A DNA stretch of 64,000 bases from Isachenkonia alkalipeptolytica (GCF_009910325.1 NZ_SUMG01000001.1:124001-188000), one strand, 5' to 3'; counted from the stretch's first letter, positions 45,916 to 55,629 are shown. Numbers and translations are program-made. Notes: a model not told the origin generated them from the letters alone.

Positions 45916-46749
45916 ATGAAAACCGTAAAAGTACTGGGATGTCAGATGATGGTCGAAGAGGATAAAAAAATGAACTTGGAAAAAGCTGAGGAAATGATTG
46001 CCCGGGGAATAAGGAAATATCAGCCGGATATCATTATTCTTCCAGAAATGTTCAACACCCCCTACGATAACAGCTACTTTCCGGAATTTAGCGAAGCCTA
46101 TGGGGGAGACACCACGTTAAAAATTCAAAAATTGGCGAAAGAACAGGGTGTGATGATTATCGCAGGATCCATACCGGAGCAGGGGGAAGGAGAAAAAGAA
46201 ATTTATAACACCACCTATGTTTTCGGGTCGAAGGGGGAGCTCCTGGGAAAACACCGGAAAATTCATTTGTTCGATATTGATATCCCTGGAAAAATCACTT
46301 TCAAAGAGTCCGATGTGCTTTCTCCGGGAGAGGAAATTACAGTGCTGGATACAAAATTTGGTAAAATCGGTATCGCCATTTGTTACGACGTTCGCTTTCC
46401 GGAACTATTCCAGATAATGGAGAAGGAAGGGGCAAGGCTGGTGGTCATTCCCGGAGCTTTTAATACCACCACGGGCCCCGCCCACTGGGAGTTGTTGATG
46501 CGATCCAGAGCTCTGGATAATCAGGTCTATGTCGCCGCGGTCTCTCCCGCAAGAAACTCCAAGGCTTCCTATCAGGCCTATGGTCACAGTATGATTGTGG
46601 ATCCCTGGGGAAGGATTTTGGATGAGTTGGAGGAAAAAGAAGGATTTTTATATCGGGAACTGGACATTGATTACCTTCATCAGGTACGGGGGGAACTTCC
46701 AACCCGAAAAAATCGCCGTGTGAGCTTGTACGATACGATTAAGAAATAA
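45916..46749 (+). CDS. Carbon-nitrogen hydrolase, omega-amidase (Nit2)-like
   Basis: 277 residues. Catalytic triad Glu-Lys-Cys is clear: IILPEMFNTPYDN, GKHRKIHLFDID, and AICYDVRFPEL. The FNTPYDNSYFPEF and LFDIDIPGKITFKES stretches resemble omega-amidase, which hydrolyses 2-oxoglutaramate or 2-oxosuccinamate. It lies upstream of, but is separated by a promoter from, the lysine operon. Confidence 0.88.
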   Translation: MKTVKVLGCQMMVEEDKKMNLEKAEEMIARGIRKYQPDIIILPEMFNTPYDNSYFPEFSEAYGGDTTLKIQKLAKEQGVMIIAGSIPEQGEGEKEIYNTTYVFGSKGELLGKHRKIHLFDIDIPGKITFKESDVLSPGEEITVLDTKFGKIGIAICYDVRFPELFQIMEKEGARLVVIPGAFNTTTGPAHWELLMRSRALDNQVYVAAVSPARNSKASYQAYGHSMIVDPWGRILDELEEKEGFLYRELDIDYLHQVRGELPTRKNRRVSLYDTIKK

Positions 46750-46774
46750 GTCCGACTAATTTTCAAAAAAAATT

Positions 46775-46802
46775 TTGACTTTGGAGCTAAATATGATATA
46801 CT
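46775..46802 (+). promoter_or_regulatory. Sigma-A promoter of the lysine operon
   Basis: -35 TTGACT (46775-46780), 16-nt spacer, -10 TATACT (46797-46802), starting transcription near 46809, shortly before the riboswitch. Confidence 0.75.
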
Positions 46803-46819
46803 ACTAAACATTATAATTG

Positions 46820-46996
46820 AATAACAAATAGAGGTGCACTTAAATCAGTATTCGAAAATAAGGGGTTAAGCGACTCAAGTTTCGAAGAAAGGAAACGGTG
46901 CCGAAGTTTTTAAGGGAGGCTGAACCTTAAAGACTGGGGATAAGGTGAATAATCTTATCACTGTCATGGGATTCCATGGGGGGCTATTATTGCTTT
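46820..46996 (+). ncRNA. Lysine riboswitch (L box)
   Basis: Conserved lysine-aptamer blocks occur in order: GAGGTGCA at 46831, AGTA, GGGGTTAAG, AACGGTGCCGAAG, CACTGTCATGG and the closing GGGCTATTATT near 46981. It precedes asd and the dap genes and is followed by a terminator at 47057-47082, so lysine binding should switch the operon off by premature termination. Confidence 0.93.
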
Positions 46997-47056
46997 GATA
47001 ATATTCGCGAAGTTTTTTAAAAAAAGAGCTTAGCGGAGGATTTGTCAGCGTATACC

Positions 47057-47082
47057 AAACTCCCGGTTTCCGGGAGTTTTTT
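47057..47082 (+). terminator. Riboswitch-controlled terminator upstream of asd
   Basis: AAACTCCCGG, TTT loop, CCGGGAGTTT, then TTT. It is the expression platform of the lysine riboswitch, 81 nt before the asd start. Confidence 0.9.
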
Positions 47083-47162
47083 CGTTTTTGGAAAAAAAGC
47101 CGGGTATACAGAATAGGAATAACAAATTTAATAAAAGATATTAAAGAGAGGGAGGCAATAAC

Positions 47163-48167
47163 ATGAGTTTAAAAATCGGTATTGTTGGAGGGACAGGGAA
47201 TGTAGGGCGAAAAATCCTACAGGTTTTAACGGAACAAAGGGTGGATATCCAATCTTTACGCCTGTTTGCATCGAAAAAGTCCCAGGGAGAGAAAATTTCC
47301 TTTCAGGATCGGGATATTACTGTGGAACAATTAACGGAAGAGGCCATGCAAGAGGAGTTTGATTATTTATTATTTTCCGCCGGCGGGGAGGTATCCGAAC
47401 ACTATGCTCCCATTGCAGCAAAGTCGGGGAATACGGTGATTGACAACTCCTCCCAGTGGCGAATGACCGAGGGAATCCCCCTGGTGGTTCCGGAAATCAA
47501 TGGGGATATTTTAAAGGGTTATCAAGGAATTGTAGCAAACCCCAACTGCTCCACGATACAGATGGTGGCAGCCCTCAGTCCCCTAAATGAGGTTTATGGT
47601 TTAACCAAAATCAACGTTGCTACTTATCAGGCGGTTTCCGGAAGCGGATCGGCCGGGATGCAGGAGTTGCAGGAACAGTTAGCGGATCCCCAGCGGGAGC
47701 CGAGAACTTATCCAAAGACTATTGCGGGAAACTGCATTCCCCATATTGATGTGTTTTACGATAACGGCTATACCAAAGAGGAACTGAAAATGGTCTATGA
47801 AACTCAAAAAATTCTAAATAAACCTACGCTTCCAGTGCAGGTAACTACGGTACGAGTACCGGTGATCAACGGACACAGCGAGGCAATTTATGCAGAATTT
47901 GAAAAAGCTCCGGATCTCCAGGAAGTACGGGAAATTTTTGAGAAAACCCAGGGACTGGTACTGATGGATAAGCCCGGAGATTTGGTATATCCTACGGTGT
48001 TTGATGCCCATGATCGGGATGAAGTTTTTGTCGGAAGGATCCGTAAGGATCTGTTTAACCCCAAGGGGCTGGCTCTTTGGGTGGTAGCGGATAATCTTCG
48101 AAAGGGAGCTGCAACCAATGGAGTAGGGATTTTGACACATATGGAGAAACTAAAGAAGGTACGGTAA
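47163..48167 (+). CDS. asd: Aspartate-semialdehyde dehydrogenase
   Basis: Reduces aspartyl phosphate to aspartate semialdehyde. 334 residues with IVGGTGNVGRKILQVL at the N-terminus, the catalytic Cys in IVANPNCSTIQMV, and GNCIPHIDVFYDNGYT. First gene after the lysine riboswitch. GAGGGAGGC precedes the ATG. Confidence 0.95.
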   Translation: MSLKIGIVGGTGNVGRKILQVLTEQRVDIQSLRLFASKKSQGEKISFQDRDITVEQLTEEAMQEEFDYLLFSAGGEVSEHYAPIAAKSGNTVIDNSSQWRMTEGIPLVVPEINGDILKGYQGIVANPNCSTIQMVAALSPLNEVYGLTKINVATYQAVSGSGSAGMQELQEQLADPQREPRTYPKTIAGNCIPHIDVFYDNGYTKEELKMVYETQKILNKPTLPVQVTTVRVPVINGHSEAIYAEFEKAPDLQEVREIFEKTQGLVLMDKPGDLVYPTVFDAHDRDEVFVGRIRKDLFNPKGLALWVVADNLRKGAATNGVGILTHMEKLKKVR

Positions 48168-48298
48168 TTTCCCGTAGGAACGGATATTATCCGATTGGAA
48201 GACAAGGAAGATAGGCAGTTCATGGTGAATTTTAAAGAGTAGGTAAAAATTCAAAAGGAGTAAAATCATACTCATACAAAAATAAGGAGGCTATAATT

Positions 48299-49210
48299 AT
48301 GTTTACAGGATCAGCAGTGGCCATTGCCACCCCGTTTAAAGGTGGAAAGGTGGATATGGAAAGTTTCGAAAAATTATTGGATTTTCAGCTACAATCCAAA
48401 ACCCAAGGAATTGTGGTACTGGGAACTACGGGAGAAGCCAGCACTCTGTCGTTTGAGGAACGGGAAGCCTTAATTCTAAAAACTGTGGAAAAAGCCAGGG
48501 GAAAAGTCCCGGTGATTGTAGGGGCCGGCTCCAACGACTATGAAAAAGCCGTAAGTTTTAGCAAGCAAGGACAAGAACTGGGAGCCGACGGACTGCTACT
48601 GGTAACCCCCTATTACAACAAAGCCACCCAGGAAGGATTAAAGGCTTATTTCAAAGGAATTGCAGAACAGGTGGATTTACCGATTATTCTCTACAATGTG
48701 CCTTCCCGAACCAATGTGAACATTGAACCGGAAACCGTGGAAGAACTAAGTAAAATTCCTAAGGTTGTTGGGATCAAAGAAGCGGGGGGAGACTTGGGTC
48801 AGGTCTTGGAAATTAAAAGGCGAGTTCCCGAGAATTTTAAAATTTATTCGGGAAACGATGACCAAATCCTGCCGATTTTTGCTTCGGGGGGCCATGGCGT
48901 GATTTCCGTCGTGGCAAACATCATTCCCGATCAAGTCCAGGAACTATGCGAAGCTGTGGTACAGGAAGACTTAAAATCCGCTGTGAAAAAACAGACGGAA
49001 ATGCTTCCGTTGATTCATCAGGTCTTCGCTGAAGTAAACCCCATACCGATTAAGGCGGCAATCTCTCTGATGGGTATGGCCCTGAATGAACTCCGGCTTC
49101 CCCTGACTCCCCTTAGTGAAGGGGCGAGGCTGAACCTTATTCGTGAGATGGAAAATTACGGGCTACCCCTTAGGGAAGCAACGGAAAAGCAACAAAAGGA
49201 TCCGAGGTGA
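48299..49210 (+). CDS. dapA: 4-Hydroxy-tetrahydrodipicolinate synthase
   Basis: Condenses pyruvate with aspartate semialdehyde. 303 residues with GTTGEASTLSFEE, LVTPYYNKATQEG (catalytic Tyr) and the Schiff-base Lys in VVGIKEAGGDLGQV. AAGGAGGC precedes the ATG. The stop overlaps the dapB region. Confidence 0.95.
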   Translation: MFTGSAVAIATPFKGGKVDMESFEKLLDFQLQSKTQGIVVLGTTGEASTLSFEEREALILKTVEKARGKVPVIVGAGSNDYEKAVSFSKQGQELGADGLLLVTPYYNKATQEGLKAYFKGIAEQVDLPIILYNVPSRTNVNIEPETVEELSKIPKVVGIKEAGGDLGQVLEIKRRVPENFKIYSGNDDQILPIFASGGHGVISVVANIIPDQVQELCEAVVQEDLKSAVKKQTEMLPLIHQVFAEVNPIPIKAAISLMGMALNELRLPLTPLSEGARLNLIREMENYGLPLREATEKQQKDPR

Positions 49211-49215
49211 AGTCG

Positions 49216-49944
49216 ATGAAATTACTGATTTGGGGCATTAGCGGTACCATGGGAAGAAATATGGAAGCCTTGGCCGAACAGGAGGAGTACTGGACAGCAA
49301 TCCAAGGGGTGGATTCAAAAACCGACCTGGATAAACTGGATGAAGATATGGATGTAATTATTGATTTTTCCCATCCTTCAAGCCTGGAAAAACTCTTGGG
49401 CTTTGCACTGAAAACCAAAACCCCGGTGGTAGTGGCCACAACGGGATTCAGTGAAAAACAGCAGCAGGAGATTGACTTGGCATCAAAAAAAATTCCCGTG
49501 CTTCAAGCCTCCAACACTTCTATCGGAATGAATCTGCTGTTTTCCTTGGTAAAGCAAAGTGCCAAGGCCTTAGGAAGCAGTGTGGACATTGAAATTGTAG
49601 AGACCCATCACCGAAGAAAGAAGGATGCCCCCTCGGGCAGTGCCAAAACCCTGGTTCATTCCCTGGAAGAAGGACTTGGAGAGAAGCGGAAAATCACCTA
49701 CGGCCGGGAGGGGGAATGTCCCCGGGAGACGGGGGAAATCGGAGTCCATGCCCTAAGAGGCGGGGATATTAAGGGAGTCCATCATGTGCACTTTATCGAT
49801 GATATGGAACAGATCACCCTATCCCATGAAGCCATGGATCGAAAGGTTTTTGCGGGAGGCGCCTTAAAGGCGGGAAAATTTCTGATAAACAAAGGCCCCG
49901 GACGCTATGGAATGGAAGATGTATTGAACCAAAGGGAAGAGTGA
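49216..49944 (+). CDS. dapB: 4-Hydroxy-tetrahydrodipicolinate reductase
   Basis: NAD(P)H-dependent reductase, 242 residues. LIWGISGTMGRNMEALAE at the N-terminus and the catalytic ETHHRRKKDAPSGSAKTL motif define DapB. I take ATG 49216 with GAGGTGA upstream; GTG 49207 would overlap that site. Confidence 0.94.
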   Translation: MKLLIWGISGTMGRNMEALAEQEEYWTAIQGVDSKTDLDKLDEDMDVIIDFSHPSSLEKLLGFALKTKTPVVVATTGFSEKQQQEIDLASKKIPVLQASNTSIGMNLLFSLVKQSAKALGSSVDIEIVETHHRRKKDAPSGSAKTLVHSLEEGLGEKRKITYGREGECPRETGEIGVHALRGGDIKGVHHVHFIDDMEQITLSHEAMDRKVFAGGALKAGKFLINKGPGRYGMEDVLNQREE

Positions 49945-50034
49945 TAATAAAAATTTGAAAAATCACCTTTGGAGTGAAGAATAAACCAATGGTTAAAGAA
50001 AGGATCAAAAAACCAAAATAAAGGAGACGAAACA

Positions 50035-50757
50035 ATGGAACCAATGAATGCACAGGAAATTATTGATTATATTTCTAACAGCGAGAAAAAAACTCCGGTG
50101 AAGGTAATCCTTGCGGGAGATTTGATAAATATTCCGAAGGAAAATTATGATATTGAAGTTTACTTTGAAAAAAATTCCGGAATCCTGTTCGGAGACTGGA
50201 AAGAGGTAGAAAAATTTTTAGAAAAGGAAAAAAACAAAATTGAGCGGTACCGGGTGGAAAGCGATCGATGCTTTTCCGGGGTGCCTCTTCTGGATTATCC
50301 TTCCCAGAAAGCCCGGATAGAGCCGGGAGCCCTTATTCGGGAGAAAGTGACCATCGGAGAAAATGCGGTGATTATGATGGGAGCCACTATCAATATCGGA
50401 GCCGTGATCGGTGAGCGGACCATGGTGGATATGAATGTGGTCATCGGCGGTCGAGGAACCATCGGCGCCGACTGTCACATCGGTGCGGGAGCCGTGATTG
50501 CCGGGGTCATTGAACCGCCTTCGGCAGATCCCGTAGTGATTGAAGACAACGTGGTTATAGGAGCTAATGCCGTAATCCTGGAAGGGGTTCGGATAGGTAA
50601 AGGAGCGGTGGTCGCCGCGGGGGCGGTGGTTACCAAAGACGTAGCCCCGGGCACCGTGGTGGCAGGCATGCCGGCGAAGACCATTAAAACCTTGGATGAT
50701 CAGACAAAGGGGAAGACGGAGATCGTAGCCGCCCTTCGATCCTTGTCCGAGGAGTAA
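50035..50757 (+). CDS. dapH: Tetrahydrodipicolinate N-acetyltransferase
   Basis: Commits the pathway to the acetylase branch of DAP synthesis. 240 residues, a left-handed beta-helix of hexapeptide repeats ([39 protein letters not shown]) after an N-terminal domain like B. subtilis YkuQ. GGAGACG precedes the ATG. An acetylated intermediate requires a deacetylase, which is not in this operon. Confidence 0.92.
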   Translation: MEPMNAQEIIDYISNSEKKTPVKVILAGDLINIPKENYDIEVYFEKNSGILFGDWKEVEKFLEKEKNKIERYRVESDRCFSGVPLLDYPSQKARIEPGALIREKVTIGENAVIMMGATINIGAVIGERTMVDMNVVIGGRGTIGADCHIGAGAVIAGVIEPPSADPVVIEDNVVIGANAVILEGVRIGKGAVVAAGAVVTKDVAPGTVVAGMPAKTIKTLDDQTKGKTEIVAALRSLSEE

Positions 50758-50762
50758 TTCCC

Positions 50763-52004
50763 ATGAAAATTCTGGTTCAAAAATACGGGGGGACCTCCCT
50801 GGGAAGTCTGGAAAAAATCAAAGCCGTGGGAGAGAAAATCCGAAAAAAAAACGAAGAAGGATATAAAATTTTGGTGGTGCTTTCAGCCATGGGATCCGCC
50901 ACTAATGACCTGATCAGTCTCGCCCAGGGGATAACGGAAAAACCCTCTCCAAGAGAAATGGACATGCTGTTGGCTACAGGAGAACAAACGTCAATTTCCT
51001 TACTGACCATGGCATTAATTGATCGGGGCTGTCGTGCCATATCCTATACCGGTTATCAACTAGGGATTGAAACTACGGCACTCCATCAAAATGCGAAAAT
51101 AAAAAAAATTGATCAAGAAAAAATCCTCGCCGCCTTTGAAGACTATGAGGTTATTGTGGTGGCGGGATTTCAAGGAATAAATGAACAACAGGATTACACC
51201 ACCTTAGGAAGGGGAGGTTCCGACACCTCCGCCGTGGCGCTGGCCTGTATCCTTCAGGCAAGATGCGAGATCTACACCGATGTGGAAGGGATTTTCACCG
51301 GGGATCCGGGAAAACTTCCCAAGGCAAGAAAAATTGAAAATATCGGCTATCAGGAAATGATGGAGATGTCCAGCCTGGGAGCGGGGGTTATTCATCCCCG
51401 AGCCGTGGAGTTAGCGGGAAAATATAAAATTCCCCTGTATGTGGCCTCCACTTTTTCCGATCAACCCGGTACCATGATCGAAGACAAGGAGGAAAAAATG
51501 GAAGAAGCAGTCATTACCGGCATCACCTCCAGTTTGGAGGATGTGCAAATTACCATTCATCAGCTGGATCCAACAACGGATCATTTGTACAATCTTTTTT
51601 CCCGGTTGGGAGAAGAAAACATCAATGTGGATATGATCTCTCAAACGGTGGTCAAAGGGGATTTAATGAATGTCAGTTTCACCCTTCCTAAAGCCGATCG
51701 GGAAAGGGGCCGAAAATTGATAGAACAGTGGGAGGGGGTCAATCCCCATACCAAAATGGATATTATGGATATTAATGAAGATATTGCAAAAATCTCCGTA
51801 GTGGGACTGGGGATGCGCTCACATTCCGGAGTAGCCGCCAAGGTTTTTCAGACCATGGCGGAAAACCGGATTCCGATAAAAATGGTCACCACCTCGGAGA
51901 TCAGTATCAGTTGGGTGGTGGATTCCCGGTACGAAAAAGAGGTGATTCGACGGATCGGAGAAGCCTTTAGTCTGGAGGAAGACAATGGAAAAATGGATCG
52001 ATAG
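50763..52004 (+). CDS. lysC: Aspartate kinase (ACT domains)
   Basis: First step of the aspartate pathway. 413 residues with KYGGTSLGSLEKI at the N-terminus, GGSDTSAVALA, LGAGVIHPRAVELA, and two C-terminal ACT domains (VQITIHQLDPTTDHLYNLF; ISVVGLGMRSHSGVAAKV) that would mediate feedback inhibition. Its 3' end overlaps the aminotransferase gene by 20 nt. Confidence 0.94.
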   Translation: MKILVQKYGGTSLGSLEKIKAVGEKIRKKNEEGYKILVVLSAMGSATNDLISLAQGITEKPSPREMDMLLATGEQTSISLLTMALIDRGCRAISYTGYQLGIETTALHQNAKIKKIDQEKILAAFEDYEVIVVAGFQGINEQQDYTTLGRGGSDTSAVALACILQARCEIYTDVEGIFTGDPGKLPKARKIENIGYQEMMEMSSLGAGVIHPRAVELAGKYKIPLYVASTFSDQPGTMIEDKEEKMEEAVITGITSSLEDVQITIHQLDPTTDHLYNLFSRLGEENINVDMISQTVVKGDLMNVSFTLPKADRERGRKLIEQWEGVNPHTKMDIMDINEDIAKISVVGLGMRSHSGVAAKVFQTMAENRIPIKMVTTSEISISWVVDSRYEKEVIRRIGEAFSLEEDNGKMDR

Positions 52005-53160
52005 AGAAGAAAACATCTTGCTGAATACCTACAATCGCATGCCTGTCGTTGTCAGTCACGGAGAGGGCTGCTATCTATATGATGATTCAGGGAAGAAATA
52101 CTTGGATATGTTCTCGGGACTTGCGGTCAATGCCTTGGGGCATTGTCACCCTGAGGTGGTGGAGGCAGGGAAAAACCAGTTGGAGAAATACCTTCATATC
52201 TCGAACTTCTTTTACTGCAAACAGGGCATTGCCTTAGGGGAAGCTCTGGTTTCAAGGAGTTTTCCCGGGAAGGTGTTTTATACAAATACCGGAACGGAAG
52301 GGGTGGAAGCCGCGGTTAAATACCTGTACAAAATCGGGAAGAAAAAAGGTAAACGGGGCATTGTCTGCCTTTCGGGGAGTTTTCACGGCAGGACCTTAGG
52401 GGCCCTTGGCCTAACGAAAATCCCCTCCGTCGCCCAGGACTTTCCTGTTATCGATTACCCGGTGTATGAAAACTCAAGAGAGGCCTTAGAAAACTTAGAG
52501 GAACTGTTTGATAAGAAGGAACCCGTAGGGATGATCTTAGAGCCGATCAGCGGCAGCGGAGGTATAGAAGTGCTTTCCCGGGAGGAGATGAAAAGAATTT
52601 CCGAGCTTTGTGAAAAGTACGATGTGGTTCTTTGCATGGATGAGATCCAAACCGGCATCGGCAGAACCGGAAAGTTCTTTGCCTACCAGCATTACGGTGT
52701 GATTCCGGATCTAGTGATCTTTGCCAAGGCAGTGGGGGGCGGAAGTCCCCTGGGTGGAATGCTGGTTCATAAGAATATTGACGGTTATTTTAAGCCGGGG
52801 GACCATGGCACCACCTTTGGACCCAGTCCTTTAGGCGCAGCTTTGGGAAGGAAAGTGTTGGAAATCATTGATGAGGATTTTCTGATGGAAGTAGAGGAGA
52901 AAGGCCGGTTCTTGCAGCTGGGTCTTGAAAATCTGCAAAAAAAACATCCCGAAAGCCTTGGAGAAATTCGGGGTAAAGGACTGATGATGGGAGTTGATTT
53001 GAAAATCGATCCCGCAAAGTTGAAGAGGAACTTTTTAGAGGAGCAGGTATTGATCAATATTACGGCAAAAAATGTGCTGAGACTCCTGCCACCCTTAATC
53101 ATCCGCGAGAAGGAAATCCGGGAGTTTTTACTGGCCTTTGAAAAGGCTTTGAGTAAATAA
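51985..53160 (+). CDS. Class III aminotransferase (ArgD-like), probable DAP-pathway enzyme
   Basis: 391-residue PLP enzyme of the acetylornithine/succinylornithine family: SGLAVNALGHCHPEVVEAG, NTGTEGVEAAVKYL, LSGSFHGRTLGALGLT, DEIQTGIGRTGKFFAYQHYG and the PLP Lys in FAKAVGGGSPLGGML. ArgD-type enzymes can also act on N-acyl-2-amino-6-oxopimelate. Placement at the end of the lysine operon, overlapping lysC, points to that job, where B. subtilis uses the unrelated class I enzyme PatA. Arginine genes are not nearby. Confidence 0.82.
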   Translation: MEKWIDREENILLNTYNRMPVVVSHGEGCYLYDDSGKKYLDMFSGLAVNALGHCHPEVVEAGKNQLEKYLHISNFFYCKQGIALGEALVSRSFPGKVFYTNTGTEGVEAAVKYLYKIGKKKGKRGIVCLSGSFHGRTLGALGLTKIPSVAQDFPVIDYPVYENSREALENLEELFDKKEPVGMILEPISGSGGIEVLSREEMKRISELCEKYDVVLCMDEIQTGIGRTGKFFAYQHYGVIPDLVIFAKAVGGGSPLGGMLVHKNIDGYFKPGDHGTTFGPSPLGAALGRKVLEIIDEDFLMEVEEKGRFLQLGLENLQKKHPESLGEIRGKGLMMGVDLKIDPAKLKRNFLEEQVLINITAKNVLRLLPPLIIREKEIREFLLAFEKALSK

Positions 53161-53234
53161 GGGTATAGGAAGATTAAAGACTTGCATTGAGTTTGTTCGG
53201 GAGTTCGGGGTTCCCGAATGAAAAACTTATAACT

Positions 53235-53262
53235 AAAAAAGGTTGCCCTATAATAGTGGGCA
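53235..53262. terminator. Bidirectional terminator between the lysine and nqr operons
   Basis: AAAAAAGGTTGCCC and GGGCAACCTTTTTTT arms with a 9-nt loop, T-rich on both strands. Confidence 0.92.
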
Positions 53263-53301
53263 ACCTTTTTTTCGGATATTGATAAACTTGTTATAAAGAA
53301 A

Positions 53302-54408
53302 CTAATCGAATTTATCATAGAAGACCTTGTCTTCTTTTAATCCTTTTTTCACTAAGGCTTTTTCCGTAGAGTCAATCATCGGTGCGCTACCGCAGAGATA
53401 GGCTTCGCACTCTCTTTCCGCCTTATCTTCCAAATATTTATCTACAAGATCCGTAACTCTTCCGGTTTCTCCATCCCATTCGCCTTCTTCCGCTCGGGAA
53501 AGGACGGGGATGAATTCAAAATCATACATTTCTTCTTCCAGTTTTTCCATTTCCTCCACCATGAACAGGTCCTCGGGTTTACGGGCACCAAAGTAGTACC
53601 GAACCCGGCGCTCGATGTTATGTTCATTCATATAATGAAGGATGCTTCGAAGGGGGGCCATTCCAGTTCCCACCGCCACCATATAGATATCACTGCTCGA
53701 GTCCTCGTTCAAATAAAAATCTCCGAAGGGTCCGTTAAAGATGACTTCATCTCCTTCAGACAAGTGTTCATGGACATAGGTGGTAACTAAGCCTTCCTCT
53801 ACATAACCAATGATCAGATCAATATAATCTTTATGATCAGGAGAAGAAGCAACGGAGTAGGCTCGGAAAACCTCTTCTGCATTCCCGGGATAGGGAGGCG
53901 CTAAAAGCTGGACATACTGTCCCGGCTTAAAATCGATTTCCTGTCCATCGGTGATTTTGATTCGTAAATATTTGATTTTATCGGTCAAGTCCTTGGAAAA
54001 CTCGATTTTACCTTCAAACTGCTTGACGTTAAACAGCTCTTCGGGGATTTCAATTTTCATATCCTCTTTAACCTTTACCTGACAGGTAAGGCGGATACCG
54101 TTTGCCTTATCCTCCTCGGTAAGATAAGAAAGTTCTGTGGCAAGAACCGGACCGCCGCCTTCGATGACTTTTGCTTTACAGTAACCGCAGCTTCCCTTTC
54201 CTCCACAGGCCGAGGGAAGGAAGATTTTATTATCCACTAGGGCTCCAAGAATACTTTTGCCCCCTTCTACAATAAACTCCTTATCATTGTTGATGAGAAT
54301 TTTCTTTTCGCCGTAATCGGCGATAAAGGCATTGGCAAAGGTAATCAGTATGGCTAAGGTCGTAGTTATACCGGTTATAATCAAGATGGTTGTCAGTATA
54401 TTTGTCAT
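53302..54408 (-). CDS. nqrF: Na+-translocating NADH dehydrogenase subunit F (NqrF)
   Basis: Entry point for NADH electrons. 368 residues from ATG 54408 (behind GGAGGTGATCCA): one N-terminal membrane helix, a [2Fe-2S] domain (SACGGKGSCGYCKAKV with a further Cys in RLTCQVKV), then the FAD/NADH module (PGQYVQLLAPPYPGNAEEVF, RAYSVASSP, AVGTGMAPLRSI). An upstream in-frame start at 54453 would run into nqrE. Last gene of the nqr operon. Confidence 0.93.
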   Translation of the reverse strand: MTNILTTILIITGITTTLAILITFANAFIADYGEKKILINNDKEFIVEGGKSILGALVDNKIFLPSACGGKGSCGYCKAKVIEGGGPVLATELSYLTEEDKANGIRLTCQVKVKEDMKIEIPEELFNVKQFEGKIEFSKDLTDKIKYLRIKITDGQEIDFKPGQYVQLLAPPYPGNAEEVFRAYSVASSPDHKDYIDLIIGYVEEGLVTTYVHEHLSEGDEVIFNGPFGDFYLNEDSSSDIYMVAVGTGMAPLRSILHYMNEHNIERRVRYYFGARKPEDLFMVEEMEKLEEEMYDFEFIPVLSRAEEGEWDGETGRVTDLVDKYLEDKAERECEAYLCGSAPMIDSTEKALVKKGLKEDKVFYDKFD

Positions 54409-54421
54409 TGGATCACCTCCG

Positions 54422-55009
54422 TTATTGTATTGTAACGACACCGGATAAGCCAATAAAAGCTAAGGCCATCAGTCCCGTAATAATCAAGGTAACCCCGGCT
54501 CCTTGCAATCCTTTTGGTATTGGGGCATTTTTAATTTTTTGTCGAATCGCCGCCAAGGCTACAATGGCTAAAGTCCATCCCAGTCCGGAACCGATGCCGA
54601 AGGCTAGGGATTGTAGCAGGGTATACTCCCGAATAACCATAAATAAGGAGACCCCTAAGATAGCACAGTTCACCGTGATCAAGGGCAGGAATATTCCCAG
54701 GGAATAATACAGTGTGGGAACGTAACGCTCAATGACCATTTCCACTAACTGGACAAAAGCGGCAATGGTAATGATGAATACAATAAAACGAAGGTATTCC
54801 AGGCCGAAAGGTTCTAACAAATAGGTATAGACTAAGTAGTTGATCACAGAGGTTCCGGTTAGGACAAAGGTTACCGCCTGACCGAGACCCAAAGAGGTTT
54901 TAATTTCCTTGGATACCGCAATAAAGGAGCACATCCCCAGGAAATTAGCTAAAATCATATTGTTGGTAAAGATTGAAGCGATCAGAATCGTCATCGGATT
55001 AATATCCAT
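54422..55009 (-). CDS. nqrE: Na+-translocating NADH dehydrogenase subunit E (NqrE)
   Basis: 195 residues, six membrane helices, one of the pair that forms the Na+ pathway and its iron centre. FTNNMILANFLGMCSFIAVS with its Cys, and GIFLPLITVNCAILGVSLF with the second Cys, match NqrE; RnfA would look different at the C-terminal GLGWTLAIVALAAIRQKI. It overlaps nqrD by one base. Confidence 0.92.
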   Translation of the reverse strand: MDINPMTILIASIFTNNMILANFLGMCSFIAVSKEIKTSLGLGQAVTFVLTGTSVINYLVYTYLLEPFGLEYLRFIVFIITIAAFVQLVEMVIERYVPTLYYSLGIFLPLITVNCAILGVSLFMVIREYTLLQSLAFGIGSGLGWTLAIVALAAIRQKIKNAPIPKGLQGAGVTLIITGLMALAFIGLSGVVTIQ

Positions 55010-55629
55010 TATTGAGCACCTCCCATTTTTTCTTCCTTAGTGGGAACGTAAGTATTCGCAACCCATAGGATGATTCCCAGCATGAAGAAGGCTCCCGGAG
55101 GCATGATCATGAAAATCCAATTGGTCCACCAGTCTCCTACCACACCTATACCGAAAAAGGTTCCAAAGCCCAGGAACTCCCGAAAAAGGGCAATGGACAT
55201 CAAAACTAAGGTATACCCAAGCCCTGAAGCAATGCCATCTAAAAAAGAGGGCAGGGGTTTATTGTTTTGGGCGAAAGCCTCGCAGCGGCCCATGATAATA
55301 CAGTTGGTAATAATCAGTCCCACATAGGGGCCTAAGGCGTCACTCATGGCGGGGAAATAGGCTTTCAGGACAATATCTACAATAATTACATAAGAGGAAA
55401 TAATCAAGGTTTGTACCATCATTCGAACATGACCCGGCGTGTGATTTCGAAGCAGGGATACCGTAAGACTCGAAAATGAGGTTACAAAGATTAAACCGAG
55501 ACTCATAGCAAGGGAGTTGATTAATAGATTGGTTACTGCTAAGGCGGAACAGATCCCCAGGATTTGACGGTAAACCGGATTATCTTGGAAAACTCCGTTT
55601 TTAAAAATATTCTTTACGCCTTTAATCAT
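55009..55629 (-). CDS. nqrD: Na+-translocating NADH dehydrogenase subunit D (NqrD)
   Basis: 206 residues, six membrane helices. NPVYRQILGICSALAVTN and GLIITNCIIMGRCEAFAQNN carry the two cysteines expected for the NqrD/E iron site. An insertion near residue 170 (GIGVVGDWWTNWIFMIMPPG) makes it slightly longer than the pattern I know from Vibrio. Coupled by one-base overlaps to nqrC and nqrE. Confidence 0.92.
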   Translation of the reverse strand: MIKGVKNIFKNGVFQDNPVYRQILGICSALAVTNLLINSLAMSLGLIFVTSFSSLTVSLLRNHTPGHVRMMVQTLIISSYVIIVDIVLKAYFPAMSDALGPYVGLIITNCIIMGRCEAFAQNNKPLPSFLDGIASGLGYTLVLMSIALFREFLGFGTFFGIGVVGDWWTNWIFMIMPPGAFFMLGIILWVANTYVPTKEEKMGGAQ

